DNA of 56,818 nucleotides. It comes from Streptomyces sp. UW30 (GTDB lineage Bacteria; Actinomycetota; Actinomycetes; Streptomycetales; Streptomycetaceae). Position numbers and translations under genes: made by a program. The stretch's first letter is position 1, and each line of letters starts with the position of its first letter. The notes below the pieces were generated by a model. The model made no database searches and had not been told where the DNA came from. It saw only the letters and a program-made list of their open reading frames with translations. Positions 8,048-16,029 of the stretch are shown piece by piece. Location: the NCBI RefSeq assembly GCF_008042075.1, contig NZ_RDBN01000005.1, positions 1,013,810-1,070,627 on the forward strand, written 5' to 3'.

Positions 8048-8830
8048 GTGCCCCGCCGCAGAATCGGCTTCTGGTACCGCTTCGCCGCGGTGCTCTGCAA
8101 ACCGCCGTTGGTGGTTCTGATCAAGCGGGACTGGCGTGGAATGGAGCACATTCCGGCCGAGGGCGGATTTATCACCGCGGTGAACCACAATTCGCACATC
8201 GATCCCTTCGCGTACGCGCACTTTCAGTACAACACCGGCCGGGTTCCGCGATTCCTCGCGAAGAGCGGGCTTTTCAAGAAGGGATTCGTCGGCGCCGCGA
8301 TGCGCGGCACCGGGCAGATCCCCGTCTACCGGGAGACCACGGACGCGCTGAGCGCCTTCCGCGCCGCGATCGACGCCGTGGAGCGCGGCGAGTGCGTCGC
8401 CTTCTACCCCGAGGGCACCATCACCCGGGACCCGAACCAGTGGCCCATGACCGGCAAGACCGGCGCCGCGCGCGTGGCCCTGCAGACCAAGTGCCCGGTG
8501 ATCCCGGTCGCGCAGTGGGGCGCCAACGAACTGCTGCCGCCCTATGCCAAGAAGCTCAACCTCCTTCCGCGCAAGACCCACCGGGTTCTCGCGGGTCCGC
8601 CGGTGGACCTGACGCGCTTCTACGACAAGGAGATGTCCCCGGACCTGCTGAAGGAGGCGACCGAGGTCATCATGGCCGCGATCACCCACCATCTGGAGGA
8701 GATCCGCGGCGAGAAGGCGCCCGGGACGACGTACGACCCGCGCCAGGAGCGCATCGAGCAGCGCCGCAGGACGGCCGCGCAGAACAATGGGCAGACGAAG
8801 GCCGAGCAGGAAGAGGGGCAGGGCACGTGA
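8048..8830 (+). CDS. 1-acyl-sn-glycerol-3-phosphate acyltransferase (PlsC-like)
   Basis: A 260-residue membrane-associated acyltransferase making phosphatidic acid from lysophosphatidic acid. The catalytic NHxxxxD block is NHNSHID (about residue 46), and the glycerol-phosphate binding motif FYPEGTI lies near residue 120. A basic, hydrophobic N-terminus (FWYRFAAVLCKPPLVVLI) would anchor it to the membrane. The GTG at 8048 follows AGGAAGGTG. The stop codon overlaps the gpsA start (GTGA), so the acyltransferase and the enzyme that makes glycerol-3-phosphate are translationally coupled. The C-terminal tail (220-260) is charged and low complexity. Confidence 0.9.
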   Translation: MPRRRIGFWYRFAAVLCKPPLVVLIKRDWRGMEHIPAEGGFITAVNHNSHIDPFAYAHFQYNTGRVPRFLAKSGLFKKGFVGAAMRGTGQIPVYRETTDALSAFRAAIDAVERGECVAFYPEGTITRDPNQWPMTGKTGAARVALQTKCPVIPVAQWGANELLPPYAKKLNLLPRKTHRVLAGPPVDLTRFYDKEMSPDLLKEATEVIMAAITHHLEEIRGEKAPGTTYDPRQERIEQRRRTAAQNNGQTKAEQEEGQGT

Positions 8831-9837
8831 GCAAGCCCGTCAAGGCGGCAGTCCTGAGTGCCGGTTCGTGGGGCACGGCGTTCGCCATCGTCCTCGCGGA
8901 CGCCGGCTGCGACGTCACCCTGTGGGCCCGCCGCCCCGAGGTCGCCGAGGCCATCAACTCGACGCGGACGAACCCCGACTACTTCCCCGGCGTAGAGCTC
9001 CCGCAGGGCGTCCGGGCCACCACCGACCCCGCCGAGGCCATGGCCGGCGCCGACTTCACGGTGCTGTCCGTCCCCTCCCAGACCCTGCGCGCCAACCTCG
9101 CCGAGTGGACGCCGATGCTGGCGCCGGGCACGGTCCTGGTGTCCCTCATGAAGGGCGTCGAACTCGGCACCACCATGCGGATGAGCGAGGTCATCGAGGA
9201 CGTCGCCAAGGTCGGCCACGACCGCATCGCCGTCGTCACCGGCCCCAACCTGGCCCGTGAGATCGCCTCCCGCATGCCCGCAGCGGCCGTCGTCGCCTGC
9301 ACCGACGAGTCCGTCGCCCAGCGCCTCCAGGCCGCGTGCCACACGCCGTACTTCCGCCCGTACACCAACACGGACGTGGTGGGTTGCGAACTGGGCGGAG
9401 CCGTGAAGAACGTCATCGGTCTCGCCGTGGGCATCGCCGACGGCATGGGCCTCGGCGACAACGCCAAGGGGTCCTTGATCACGCGCGGGCTCGCCGAGAC
9501 GACCCGGCTCGGGATGGCGCTGGGCGCCGACCCGCTGACGTTCTCCGGACTGGCCGGACTCGGCGACCTGGTGGCGACCTGCTCCTCGCCGCTGTCGCGC
9601 AACCACACCTTCGGCACCAACCTCGGCAAGGGCATGACCCTCCAGGAGACCATCGCGGTCACCAAGCAGACCGCCGAGGGCGTCAAGTCCTGCGAGTCCG
9701 TGGCGGATCTGGCCCGCCGGCACGGTGTCGACATGCCGATCACGGAGACGGTCGTGGACATCGTGCACGAGGGCAAGCCCCCGGTGGTCGCCCTCAAGGA
9801 GCTGATGTCGCGCAGCGCGAAGCCCGAACGACGCTGA
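8827..9837 (+). CDS. gpsA: Glycerol-3-phosphate dehydrogenase [NAD(P)+]
   Basis: A 336-residue cytoplasmic enzyme reducing dihydroxyacetone phosphate to sn-glycerol-3-phosphate for phospholipid synthesis. The N-terminal Rossmann motif reads SAGSWGTAFA; the usual first Gly is Ser, which I recall as normal for Streptomyces. VTGPNLAREIA, ELGGAVKNVIGLAVGIADG (catalytic Lys) and LAGLGDLVATC are the family blocks. The GTG at 8827 overlaps the plsC-like stop by 3 nt, so this start is well supported. Longer upstream frames are shadows of plsC. Confidence 0.95.
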   Translation: MSKPVKAAVLSAGSWGTAFAIVLADAGCDVTLWARRPEVAEAINSTRTNPDYFPGVELPQGVRATTDPAEAMAGADFTVLSVPSQTLRANLAEWTPMLAPGTVLVSLMKGVELGTTMRMSEVIEDVAKVGHDRIAVVTGPNLAREIASRMPAAAVVACTDESVAQRLQAACHTPYFRPYTNTDVVGCELGGAVKNVIGLAVGIADGMGLGDNAKGSLITRGLAETTRLGMALGADPLTFSGLAGLGDLVATCSSPLSRNHTFGTNLGKGMTLQETIAVTKQTAEGVKSCESVADLARRHGVDMPITETVVDIVHEGKPPVVALKELMSRSAKPERR

Positions 9838-9895
9838 GCGAACCGACCCTCCGGACGCTGACTCGGCCCCTACGGGCGGGTACGCTCATCGCGAT

Positions 9896-11053
9896 ATGAG
9901 CACCGAGAACCTCCCCCAGAGCCCTGACCAGCCGCAGCGCAAGCCGCGTGTGGCCGTCGTGTTCGGCGGCCGCAGCTCCGAGCACGGGATCTCCATGGTC
10001 ACCGCCGGCGCCGTACTGCGCGCGATCGACCGGACGAAGTACGACGTCCTGCCGATCGGCATCACGCAGAGCGGCCGCTGGGTGCTCACCGCCGACGAAC
10101 CGGAACGCATGGCGATCACCGAGCGCCGTACGCCCAACGTCGAGCAGCTTGCCGACTCCGGCGAGGGCGGCGTGGTGCTCCCCGTCGACCCCGCGAACCG
10201 TGAAGTCGTCTACACCGAGCCCGGATCGGTGCCCAAGGCGCTCGGCGAGATCGACGTGGTCTTCCCGGTGCTGCACGGCCCCTACGGCGAGGACGGCACC
10301 CTCCAGGGCCTGCTGGAGCTCTCCGGGGTGCCGTACGTCGGCTCCGGCGTGCTCGCCTCGGCCGTCGGCCAGGACAAGGAGTACATGAAGCGGGTGTTCA
10401 CTTCGTTCGGGCTCAAGGTGGGCCCGTACGTGGTGATCCGGCCGCGCGAGTGGGAGCAGGACGAGTCCGCCGCCCGCAAGAAGATCATCGACCTCGCCGG
10501 CGACCACGGCTGGCCGCTCTTCGTGAAGCCCGCGCGCGCGGGCTCGTCGATCGGCATCACCAAGGTCGAGGACCTGTCCGGCCTGGACGAGGCGATCGCC
10601 GAGGCCCAGCGGCACGACCCGAAGATCCTTGTCGAGGCGGCCCTGCGCGGCCGGGAGATCGAGTGCGGGGTGCTGGAGTTCGAGGACGGCCCGCGCGCCT
10701 CCGCCCCCGCCGAGATCCCGCCGCCGGACGCGCACGCGTACTACGACTTCGAGGCCAAGTACATCGACTCCACGCCCGGCGTCGTACCGGCGCCGCTGAC
10801 GCCCGAGGAGACGGCCGAGGTGCAGCGCCTTGCCGTGGACGCCTTCGACGCGGCCTCCTGCGAGGGCCTGGTGCGCGCGGACTTCTTCCTCACCGAGGAC
10901 GGGGAGTTCGTGATCAACGAGATCAACACGATGCCCGGCTTCACGCCGATCTCGATGTACCCGCAGATGTGGCAGGCCAGCGGAATCAGCTACCCGGACC
11001 TGGTGGACCTGCTGATCGAGGCGGCGCTGCGGCGGTCGACCGGGCTCAGGTAG
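9896..11053 (+). CDS. ddl: D-alanine--D-alanine ligase
   Basis: A 385-residue ATP-grasp ligase making the D-Ala-D-Ala terminus of peptidoglycan precursors. FGGRSSEHGISMV is the N-terminal D-Ala binding motif, HGPYGEDGTLQGLLE and SAVGQDKEYMK follow, then PARAGSSIGI (ATP-grasp loop) and FVINEINTMPGFTPISMYP (metal ligands and C-terminal signature). The Tyr following the QG loop (GVPYVGSG) and VFP.LHGPYG favour the D-Ala-D-Ala rather than D-Ala-D-Lac type. It starts 58 bp after gpsA and may share its transcript. It ends at a hairpin that lies inside the opposite-strand neighbour. Confidence 0.95.
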   Translation: MSTENLPQSPDQPQRKPRVAVVFGGRSSEHGISMVTAGAVLRAIDRTKYDVLPIGITQSGRWVLTADEPERMAITERRTPNVEQLADSGEGGVVLPVDPANREVVYTEPGSVPKALGEIDVVFPVLHGPYGEDGTLQGLLELSGVPYVGSGVLASAVGQDKEYMKRVFTSFGLKVGPYVVIRPREWEQDESAARKKIIDLAGDHGWPLFVKPARAGSSIGITKVEDLSGLDEAIAEAQRHDPKILVEAALRGREIECGVLEFEDGPRASAPAEIPPPDAHAYYDFEAKYIDSTPGVVPAPLTPEETAEVQRLAVDAFDAASCEGLVRADFFLTEDGEFVINEINTMPGFTPISMYPQMWQASGISYPDLVDLLIEAALRRSTGLR

Positions 11054-11068
11054 GAGCCGTCACGGTTT

Positions 11069-11575
11069 TCAGTCGGCGATCCCTTCGGGGATCGCCTTCT
11101 TGACGGCCGCGGCCAGGTCGATCAGCACACCCGAACTGTCCCGGCCCTCCGGCACGGTGACCTCGACATATGCGCGCCGCAGCGCGGTGGTGAACCGGTA
11201 ACCGTCGCCCTGCCGCTCCATCAGCCACCTGACGCCGTTCACGCCGCCCGCCACCGCGTCCTGGTCCCGGCCCTCGGCCACCTTGGGGTCGCTCATCTTC
11301 GGCGGTCGTACGACACCGCACCGCAGTATGATCGCCGGGTCTCCCCAGCCCGCGGTCAGCGTGGACGCGGGCGAGGGATCCTCACGGTCGGCACCGTCCA
11401 CCTCGGCCGGCAGTTTCTTGTCGAGGTTCTGGCACAGCTTCGTGGCCTTCGCACCGGGGCTGGGAACCGCCGCCGACGCGCTGCCGTCTGCTGATGAGCA
11501 GCCCGCGGTGGTGACCAGCAGGACGAACGCGGGCAGCCCGATGACAGAAAAGCGCCGGTGACGGAAAGAGTTCAC
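11069..11575 (-). CDS. DUF3515 family lipoprotein
   Basis: A 168-residue protein with a typical lipoprotein signal: basic N-terminus (RHRR), hydrophobic stretch 11-22 and lipobox TTAGC with Cys26 as the lipidated residue. The mature part has two cysteines (KLCQNL; LRCGVV) that could form a disulfide, and it matches the DUF3515 family found in actinobacteria. Function unknown; it is predicted to be anchored to the outer face of the membrane. It follows the Lrp-like gene by 20 bp on the same strand, suggesting co-transcription. It is convergent with ddl. Confidence 0.8.
   Translation of the reverse strand: MNSFRHRRFSVIGLPAFVLLVTTAGCSSADGSASAAVPSPGAKATKLCQNLDKKLPAEVDGADREDPSPASTLTAGWGDPAIILRCGVVRPPKMSDPKVAEGRDQDAVAGGVNGVRWLMERQGDGYRFTTALRRAYVEVTVPEGRDSSGVLIDLAAAVKKAIPEGIAD
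11075..11096 (+). terminator. ddl terminator embedded in the DUF3515 coding end
   Basis: GGCGATCCC-TTCG-GGGATCGCC is a perfect 9-bp stem with a stable TTCG loop, followed by TTCTT on the + strand. On the other strand it encodes the last codons of the lipoprotein, so one sequence serves as coding region and terminator. Confidence 0.65.
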
Positions 11576-11595
11576 CGGCCAAGGGTAGACGGGGG

Positions 11596-11829
11596 CTACA
11601 GATGTACGACCGGGCAGGTCAGGGTGCGGGTGATGCCGTCCACTTGCTGGACCTTCGCGACCACCATGCGACCCAGGTCGTCGACGGTGTCGGCTTGGGC
11701 GCGCACGATGACGTCGTACGGTCCGGTGACGTCCTCGGCCTGGATGACTCCAGGGATCTTGCTGATCGTCTCGGCGACGGTCGACGCTTTGCCGACCTCC
11801 GTCTGGATCAGGATGTACGCCTGTACCAC
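11596..11829 (-). CDS. Lrp/AsnC ligand-binding (RAM) domain protein
   Basis: A 77-residue stand-alone RAM domain (VQAYILIQTEVGKASTVAE...). It has the GPYDVIVRA segment that forms the amino-acid binding cleft in Lrp/AsnC proteins, but no helix-turn-helix. Such domains assemble into rings and may modulate full-length Lrp proteins; its role here is unknown. The GTG at 11829 is preceded by GGAGG at 6-7 nt. Upstream in-frame sequence lacks a Shine-Dalgarno and is divergent promoter space shared with thiL. Confidence 0.8.
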   Translation of the reverse strand: MVQAYILIQTEVGKASTVAETISKIPGVIQAEDVTGPYDVIVRAQADTVDDLGRMVVAKVQQVDGITRTLTCPVVHL

Positions 11830-12035
11830 GGAACCTCCAGGGCGGCCACGAGGATCATGTGGGGAAAAGGAACGCCACGGTATCGCGTCACCGCTCGTCA
11901 CGGGGAGACCCTCGTTGGCCAGGGCACCCGCGCCGCGGTGCACGGACCACGGAAGTTGACGTACACCTCGACCGTAGCGAGCACAGTAGGGACGCGCGAC
12001 CGGGTGCGGACAGGGACAGAAGGGGCGTAAGGGAA

Positions 12036-13004
12036 ATGAAGGGCACTGTTGGTGAGCTCGGTGAGTTCGGGCTCATCAGGGAGCTCACCTCCCGTCTCAC
12101 CACCACCCCGGCGGTCCGGGTCGGCCCGGGCGACGACGCCGCGGTGGTGGCCGCGCCCGACCGCAGGGTGGTCGCCAGCACCGACATCCTGCTGGAGGGA
12201 CGGCACTTCCGCCGCGACTGGTCCACGGCCTACGACGTCGGCCGCAAGGCCGCCGCGCAGAACCTCGCGGACATCGCCGCCATGGGCGCCGTGCCGACCG
12301 CGCTGCTGCTCGGCCTGGTCGTACCGGCCGAACTCCCGGTGACCTGGCCCAGCGAGCTGATGGACGGAATCCGCGACGAGTGCCAGGTCGCGGGCGCCTC
12401 GGTGGTCGGCGGCGACGTCGTACGCGGCGACACGATCATGGTGTCGATCACCGCGCTCGGCGATCTGCGCAACCAGGAGCCCGTCACGCGGGCCGGCGCG
12501 CAGCCCGGTGACATCGTCGCCGTGACCGGCTGGCTGGGCTGGTCCGCCGCCGGATACGCCGTACTCTCCCGGGGTTTCCGCTCGCCACGCGCCTTCGTGG
12601 AGGCGCATCGGCGCCCCGAGCCGCCGTATCACGCGGGTCCGGCCGCCGCCGGGCTCGGCGCCACGGCCATGTGTGACGTGAGCGACGGACTGATCGCCGA
12701 CCTCGGGCACATCGCCGAGGCCAGCAAGGTCCGCATCGACATCCGTTCGGGCACGATCGACATCCCGACGCAGATGAACGACATCGGGCAGGCCGTCGGC
12801 GTCGACCCCATCCAGTGGGTGCTGACCGGGGGAGAGGACCACGCGATCGTGGCGACCTTCCCGCCGGACGTGAAACTGCCGGCCCGCTGGAAGGTCATCG
12901 GCGAGGTCCTCAACCCCTCGGCGCTGCCCCAGGTCACGGTGGACGGGGCGCCGTGGACCAGGAAGGGCGGCTGGGACCACTTCGGCGGGGACATCGAGTC
13001 ATGA
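12036..13004 (+). CDS. thiL: Thiamine-monophosphate kinase
   Basis: A 322-residue ATP-dependent kinase converting thiamine monophosphate to the diphosphate coenzyme. Family blocks visible are [10 protein letters not shown] (Mg binding), [39 protein letters not shown] and TGGEDHAIV. The ATG at 12036 follows AAGGGAA. The stop overlaps the thiD start (ATGA), so the two thiamine genes form a coupled operon. No THI-box riboswitch is visible upstream, so thiamine feedback probably acts elsewhere. Confidence 0.95.
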   Translation: MKGTVGELGEFGLIRELTSRLTTTPAVRVGPGDDAAVVAAPDRRVVASTDILLEGRHFRRDWSTAYDVGRKAAAQNLADIAAMGAVPTALLLGLVVPAELPVTWPSELMDGIRDECQVAGASVVGGDVVRGDTIMVSITALGDLRNQEPVTRAGAQPGDIVAVTGWLGWSAAGYAVLSRGFRSPRAFVEAHRRPEPPYHAGPAAAGLGATAMCDVSDGLIADLGHIAEASKVRIDIRSGTIDIPTQMNDIGQAVGVDPIQWVLTGGEDHAIVATFPPDVKLPARWKVIGEVLNPSALPQVTVDGAPWTRKGGWDHFGGDIES

Positions 13005-13792
13005 TCCCGGGCGTTCTCACGGTGGCCGGTTCCGACTCCGGTGGCGGCGCGGGCATTCAGGCCGACCTGAAGACGATGCTCGCGCTCGGCGTGCACGGCA
13101 TGAGCGTGATCACGGCGGTCACCGCCCAGAACTCCCTCGGTGTGCAGGGCGCTTGGGAACTGCCGGTGGAGGCGGTGCGGGCGCAGTACCGCAGCGTCGT
13201 CGACGACATCGGCGTCCAGGCGATCAAGACCGGCATGCTCGCGTCAGCCGAACTCGTGGAGGCGGTGGCCGAATTGATCGGGGAGACGGACGCGCCCAGC
13301 GTGATCGACCCCGTCGGCGTCTCCAAGCACGGCGACCCGCTGCTGGCGGCCTCCGCGCTGGACTCCGTACGCACCAAGCTGCTGCCGGTGGCCACCGTGG
13401 CTACGCCGAACCTCGACGAGGTGGCGCAGTTGACCGGCGTGCACGTCGAGTCCGAGGAGCAGCTGCGGGAGGCAGCGGCGGCCGTGCTGGCGTACGGGCC
13501 GCGCTGGGTGCTGATCAAGGGCGGTCATCTGCCCGGGGACGCCGTGGATCTGCTCACCGACGGCTCCCAGGAGCACTGGCTGCGGGCTCCCCGGTACGAC
13601 AACCGGCACACCCACGGCACCGGCTGCACCCTCGCCTCCGCGATCGCCTCGGGGCTCGCGAAGGGACAGTCCGTGCCGGAAGCGGTCACCGCCGCGAAGG
13701 AGTACGTCACCGGGGCGATCAAGGCCGGGTTCGCGCTGGGCGGCGGGATCGGTCCCGTGGATCACGGGTGGAGCTTCCGCGTCGGCGCGTAG
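13001..13792 (+). CDS. thiD: Hydroxymethylpyrimidine (phosphate) kinase
   Basis: A 263-residue ribokinase-fold enzyme phosphorylating hydroxymethylpyrimidine and its phosphate in thiamine synthesis. [18 protein letters not shown] at the N-terminus binds the pyrimidine, and [14 protein letters not shown] near residue 205 holds the catalytic base and anion hole. The length is normal for single-domain ThiD. The start at 13001 is set by the 4-bp ATGA overlap with thiL. A 16-bp perfect terminator hairpin follows 24 bp after the stop. Confidence 0.95.
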   Translation: MIPGVLTVAGSDSGGGAGIQADLKTMLALGVHGMSVITAVTAQNSLGVQGAWELPVEAVRAQYRSVVDDIGVQAIKTGMLASAELVEAVAELIGETDAPSVIDPVGVSKHGDPLLAASALDSVRTKLLPVATVATPNLDEVAQLTGVHVESEEQLREAAAAVLAYGPRWVLIKGGHLPGDAVDLLTDGSQEHWLRAPRYDNRHTHGTGCTLASAIASGLAKGQSVPEAVTAAKEYVTGAIKAGFALGGGIGPVDHGWSFRVGA

Positions 13793-13816
13793 CCCTCCGG
13801 CGGCCGCGGGCACAGC

Positions 13817-13852
13817 AAAGAGCCGGTCCACCGAAAGGTGGACCGGCTCTTT
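13817..13852. terminator. Bidirectional terminator thiD/rpmB
   Basis: AAAGAGCCGGTCCACC-GAAA-GGTGGACCGGCTCTTT is a perfect 16-bp stem with a GAAA tetraloop. A-rich and T-rich ends on both sides suit termination from either direction. Confidence 0.9.
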
Positions 13853-13891
13853 ACAGCGAACCAGCAGTGGCCGCGCGCGAAGCTGTGGGCG

Positions 13892-14077
13892 TCAGCGCGA
13901 GACCTTGCCGGCCTTGATGCACGAGGTGCAAGCGTTCACGCGCTTCGGCGTCCCGCCGACCACGGTACGGACGCGCTGGATGTTCGGGTTCCAGCGACGG
14001 GACGTACGGCGGTGCGAGTGCGAGATGTTGTTGCCGAAGCCCGGCCCCTTGCCGCAGACGTCGCAGTTGGCAGCCAC
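13892..14077 (-). CDS. rpmB: 50S ribosomal protein L28 (zinc-ribbon form)
   Basis: A 61-residue L28 ([21 protein letters not shown]...). It carries two CxxC pairs, CDVC near the N-terminus and CTSC near the C-terminus, so it is the zinc-binding C+ paralogue. Streptomyces are known to encode Zur-regulated C- paralogues elsewhere; the C+ copy is the zinc-replete housekeeping version. It is transcribed alone toward a shared terminator. Its upstream region contains several hairpins. Confidence 0.95.
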   Translation of the reverse strand: MAANCDVCGKGPGFGNNISHSHRRTSRRWNPNIQRVRTVVGGTPKRVNACTSCIKAGKVSR

Positions 14078-14113
14078 GGGTCACTCCAAAGACTTCAGAT
14101 GCACTTACGGATA

Positions 14114-14185
14114 ATCCCGGCATGCCGGGATCGAGATCAATGATCTGAAGTGGCGCTGCCAGGGGAACGGCCCGATCTGCATCGG
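14114..14185 (-). promoter_or_regulatory. Structured leader upstream of rpmB
   Basis: Three hairpins lie between the rpmB start and its presumed promoter. ATCCCGGCATGCCGGGAT (14114-14131) is a perfect 18-bp palindrome, AGATCA-A-TGATCT (14134-14146) is a short dyad, and GCCCGAT-CTGC-ATCGGGC (14168-14185) has a 7-bp stem. They could be operator DNA or an RNA leader for autogenous control. Confidence 0.4.
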
Positions 14186-14327
14186 GCAACCGGAGCAGCA
14201 TACAACGACTGCGCCAGTGGAACGAAACTACCATGGCTGCTCAGGGGCCCGCTCCCAGCCCTCTTCCGGCGCCCACCGGCCCTGGGTCTACGCTGCGTGC
14301 CACGTCCGGCAGCTCAAGGAGGCGCAG

Positions 14328-16016
14328 GTGGCGCAGGTGCCGCAGACATTCTTCGATGCTCTCGCGGTGCGCACCTGGTGCGGTCTCGCGCTGGAGTCGC
14401 TCGGCCGCGCGCGTGAGGAGATCGACGCGATCAACGTCTACCCCGTGGCCGACGGGGACACCGGGACGAACCTGTATCTGACCGTGGAGTCGTCGGTGGC
14501 GGCCGTGGAGGCCGTCTTCACCGCCTACGACGTGGGCAAGCCCAGCCTCGCGGTCGCCGCCCGCGCGATGGCGCACGGCGCCCTCATAGGTGCCCGCGGG
14601 AACTCCGGGACGATCCTCGCCCAGCTGCTGCGGGGCATGGCCCAGGTGCTCGCCGACGACGGTGAGACGGCTCACACCGACGGCTCCGGTCTGCGCGACG
14701 CCCTGCGGCGGGCCGCCGACTCCGCCCGCGAAGCCGTGGCCCACCCCGTCGAGGGCACCGTCCTCACGGTCGCCTCAGCCGCCGCCGACGCGGCCCACGG
14801 TGCCGCGGGCGACGACTGCGGGAGCGTCGCGCGGGCGGCCTACGAGGGCGCGCGTGCCGCGCTCGCCGCTACGCCCCGACAGCTGGCCGTCCTGGAGCGC
14901 GCGGGGGTGGTCGACGCCGGCGGGCGTGGGCTGCTGGCGGTGCTGGGCGCGCTGGTGGAGACGTTCACGGGGGAGGCGGTGCCCGCGGCCCCCGGCGGGC
15001 ACGCGCGCGTGGCGAGCGCTTCGCCCGGGGCCCCGGCCGCCGACGGCGCCTTGCTCGCCGATGCCGAGGACTGCGCCGACGTGCCGGAGGCCGGCGGTCC
15101 CGCCTTCGAAGTGATCTACCTCCTGGAGGCCGAGGACGCGGCCGTGGCGCGGCTGCGGGCACGGCTCGACGGGCTCGGGGACTCGCTCGTGATCGTCGGC
15201 GGTGACGGACTGTGGAACGTCCATGTGCACGTCGACGACGCGGGGGCCGCCGTGGAGGCGGGCGTCGAGGCCGGGCGGCCGTACCGGATCCGGATCACCC
15301 ACTTCGGGGCCGGCGACGCGCACACCACCGGCGAGCGGCTGCCCCGGGAGCGGGTCCAGCGGGCCGTCGTCGCCGTCGTGCCCGGCGAGGGCCTGGCCGG
15401 GCTGTACGGCGAGGCCGGCGCGACCACCGTCCTCGCCCGCCCCGGCGAGCCGCCCGCCAGCGGAGAGCTGGTCGAGGCCCTGCGGCGGGCCCACGCGCGC
15501 GAGGTCGTGCTGCTGCCCAACGACGCCGAACTGCGCCACACCGCGGCCGCCGCGGCCGAGCAGGCCCGCGTGGAGGGCATCCGCGTGGCGCTGATCCCCA
15601 CCCGCTCCGCGGTCCAGGGCATCGCCGCGCTCGCCGTGCACGAGCCGGACCGCCGCTTCGACGAGGACGTCGTGTCGATGACGTCGGCGGCCGGTGCGAC
15701 CCGCTACGCCGAGGTCGCCGTCGCCGAACGCCAGTCCTGGACCATGGCCGGCATCTGCCAGGCCGGCGACGTCCTGGGCCTCATCGACGGCGACGTGGCA
15801 GTGATCGGCACGGACGTCACCGCCACCGCAGAGAGCGTCCTCGACCGGATGCTGTCCGCAGGCGGCGAGCTCGTCACCCTCGTCCTCGGTGACGAGGCGC
15901 CCGAGACGATCGCCGAGCACCTCGAAGCACGCGTGCGTGAGTCCTACCTCGCTGTCGACACGGTGGTGTACCGCGGCGGGCGGCAGGGGGCGCTGCTGCT
16001 CATCGGCGTGGAGTGA
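14328..16016 (+). CDS. DAK-domain (FakA-like) fatty acid kinase
   Basis: A 562-residue protein. The N-terminal DhaL/DAK2 domain (about residues 1-200) has the ATP/Mg motifs NVYPVADGDTGTNL, ARGNSGTILAQLLRGM and DAGGRGLLA. The remaining part (about 240-562) resembles the FakA middle and C-terminal domains, with alpha/beta DegV-related character. FakA phosphorylates fatty acids bound by DegV/FakB carriers; no DegV gene lies adjacent here. In Actinobacteria this gene classically sits immediately upstream of recG, but here the HSP90-TPR pair separates them. The GTG at 14328 has AAGGAGG five bases upstream. Confidence 0.85.
   Translation: MAQVPQTFFDALAVRTWCGLALESLGRAREEIDAINVYPVADGDTGTNLYLTVESSVAAVEAVFTAYDVGKPSLAVAARAMAHGALIGARGNSGTILAQLLRGMAQVLADDGETAHTDGSGLRDALRRAADSAREAVAHPVEGTVLTVASAAADAAHGAAGDDCGSVARAAYEGARAALAATPRQLAVLERAGVVDAGGRGLLAVLGALVETFTGEAVPAAPGGHARVASASPGAPAADGALLADAEDCADVPEAGGPAFEVIYLLEAEDAAVARLRARLDGLGDSLVIVGGDGLWNVHVHVDDAGAAVEAGVEAGRPYRIRITHFGAGDAHTTGERLPRERVQRAVVAVVPGEGLAGLYGEAGATTVLARPGEPPASGELVEALRRAHAREVVLLPNDAELRHTAAAAAEQARVEGIRVALIPTRSAVQGIAALAVHEPDRRFDEDVVSMTSAAGATRYAEVAVAERQSWTMAGICQAGDVLGLIDGDVAVIGTDVTATAESVLDRMLSAGGELVTLVLGDEAPETIAEHLEARVRESYLAVDTVVYRGGRQGALLLIGVE
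15001..15010. repeat. Palindromic 10-mer ACGCGCGCGT (first of ten copies)
   Basis: Identical copies start at 15001, 16141, 17545, 17911, 19176, 34946, 42228, 51923, 52157 and 56429, all inside coding regions. Eight of the ten extend to the 12-bp palindrome CACGCGCGCGTG. Nine of ten are read as NNA-CGC-GCG-CGT (X-Arg-Ala-Arg). The sequence is fully alternating purine-pyrimidine, hence Z-DNA-prone. The count was made by eye. Confidence 0.7.
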
Positions 16017-16029
16017 GCCCGGCCGGGAC

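Noticed and set aside
11830-12035. THI-box riboswitch upstream of thiL
   Set aside because: The region lacks the conserved CTGAGA and ACCTGATC-type cores.
12415-14100. Long frames in alternative phase over thiL, thiD and rpmB
   Set aside because: Arg/Ala/Pro-rich shadows of the coupled thiamine operon; no start signal or domain.
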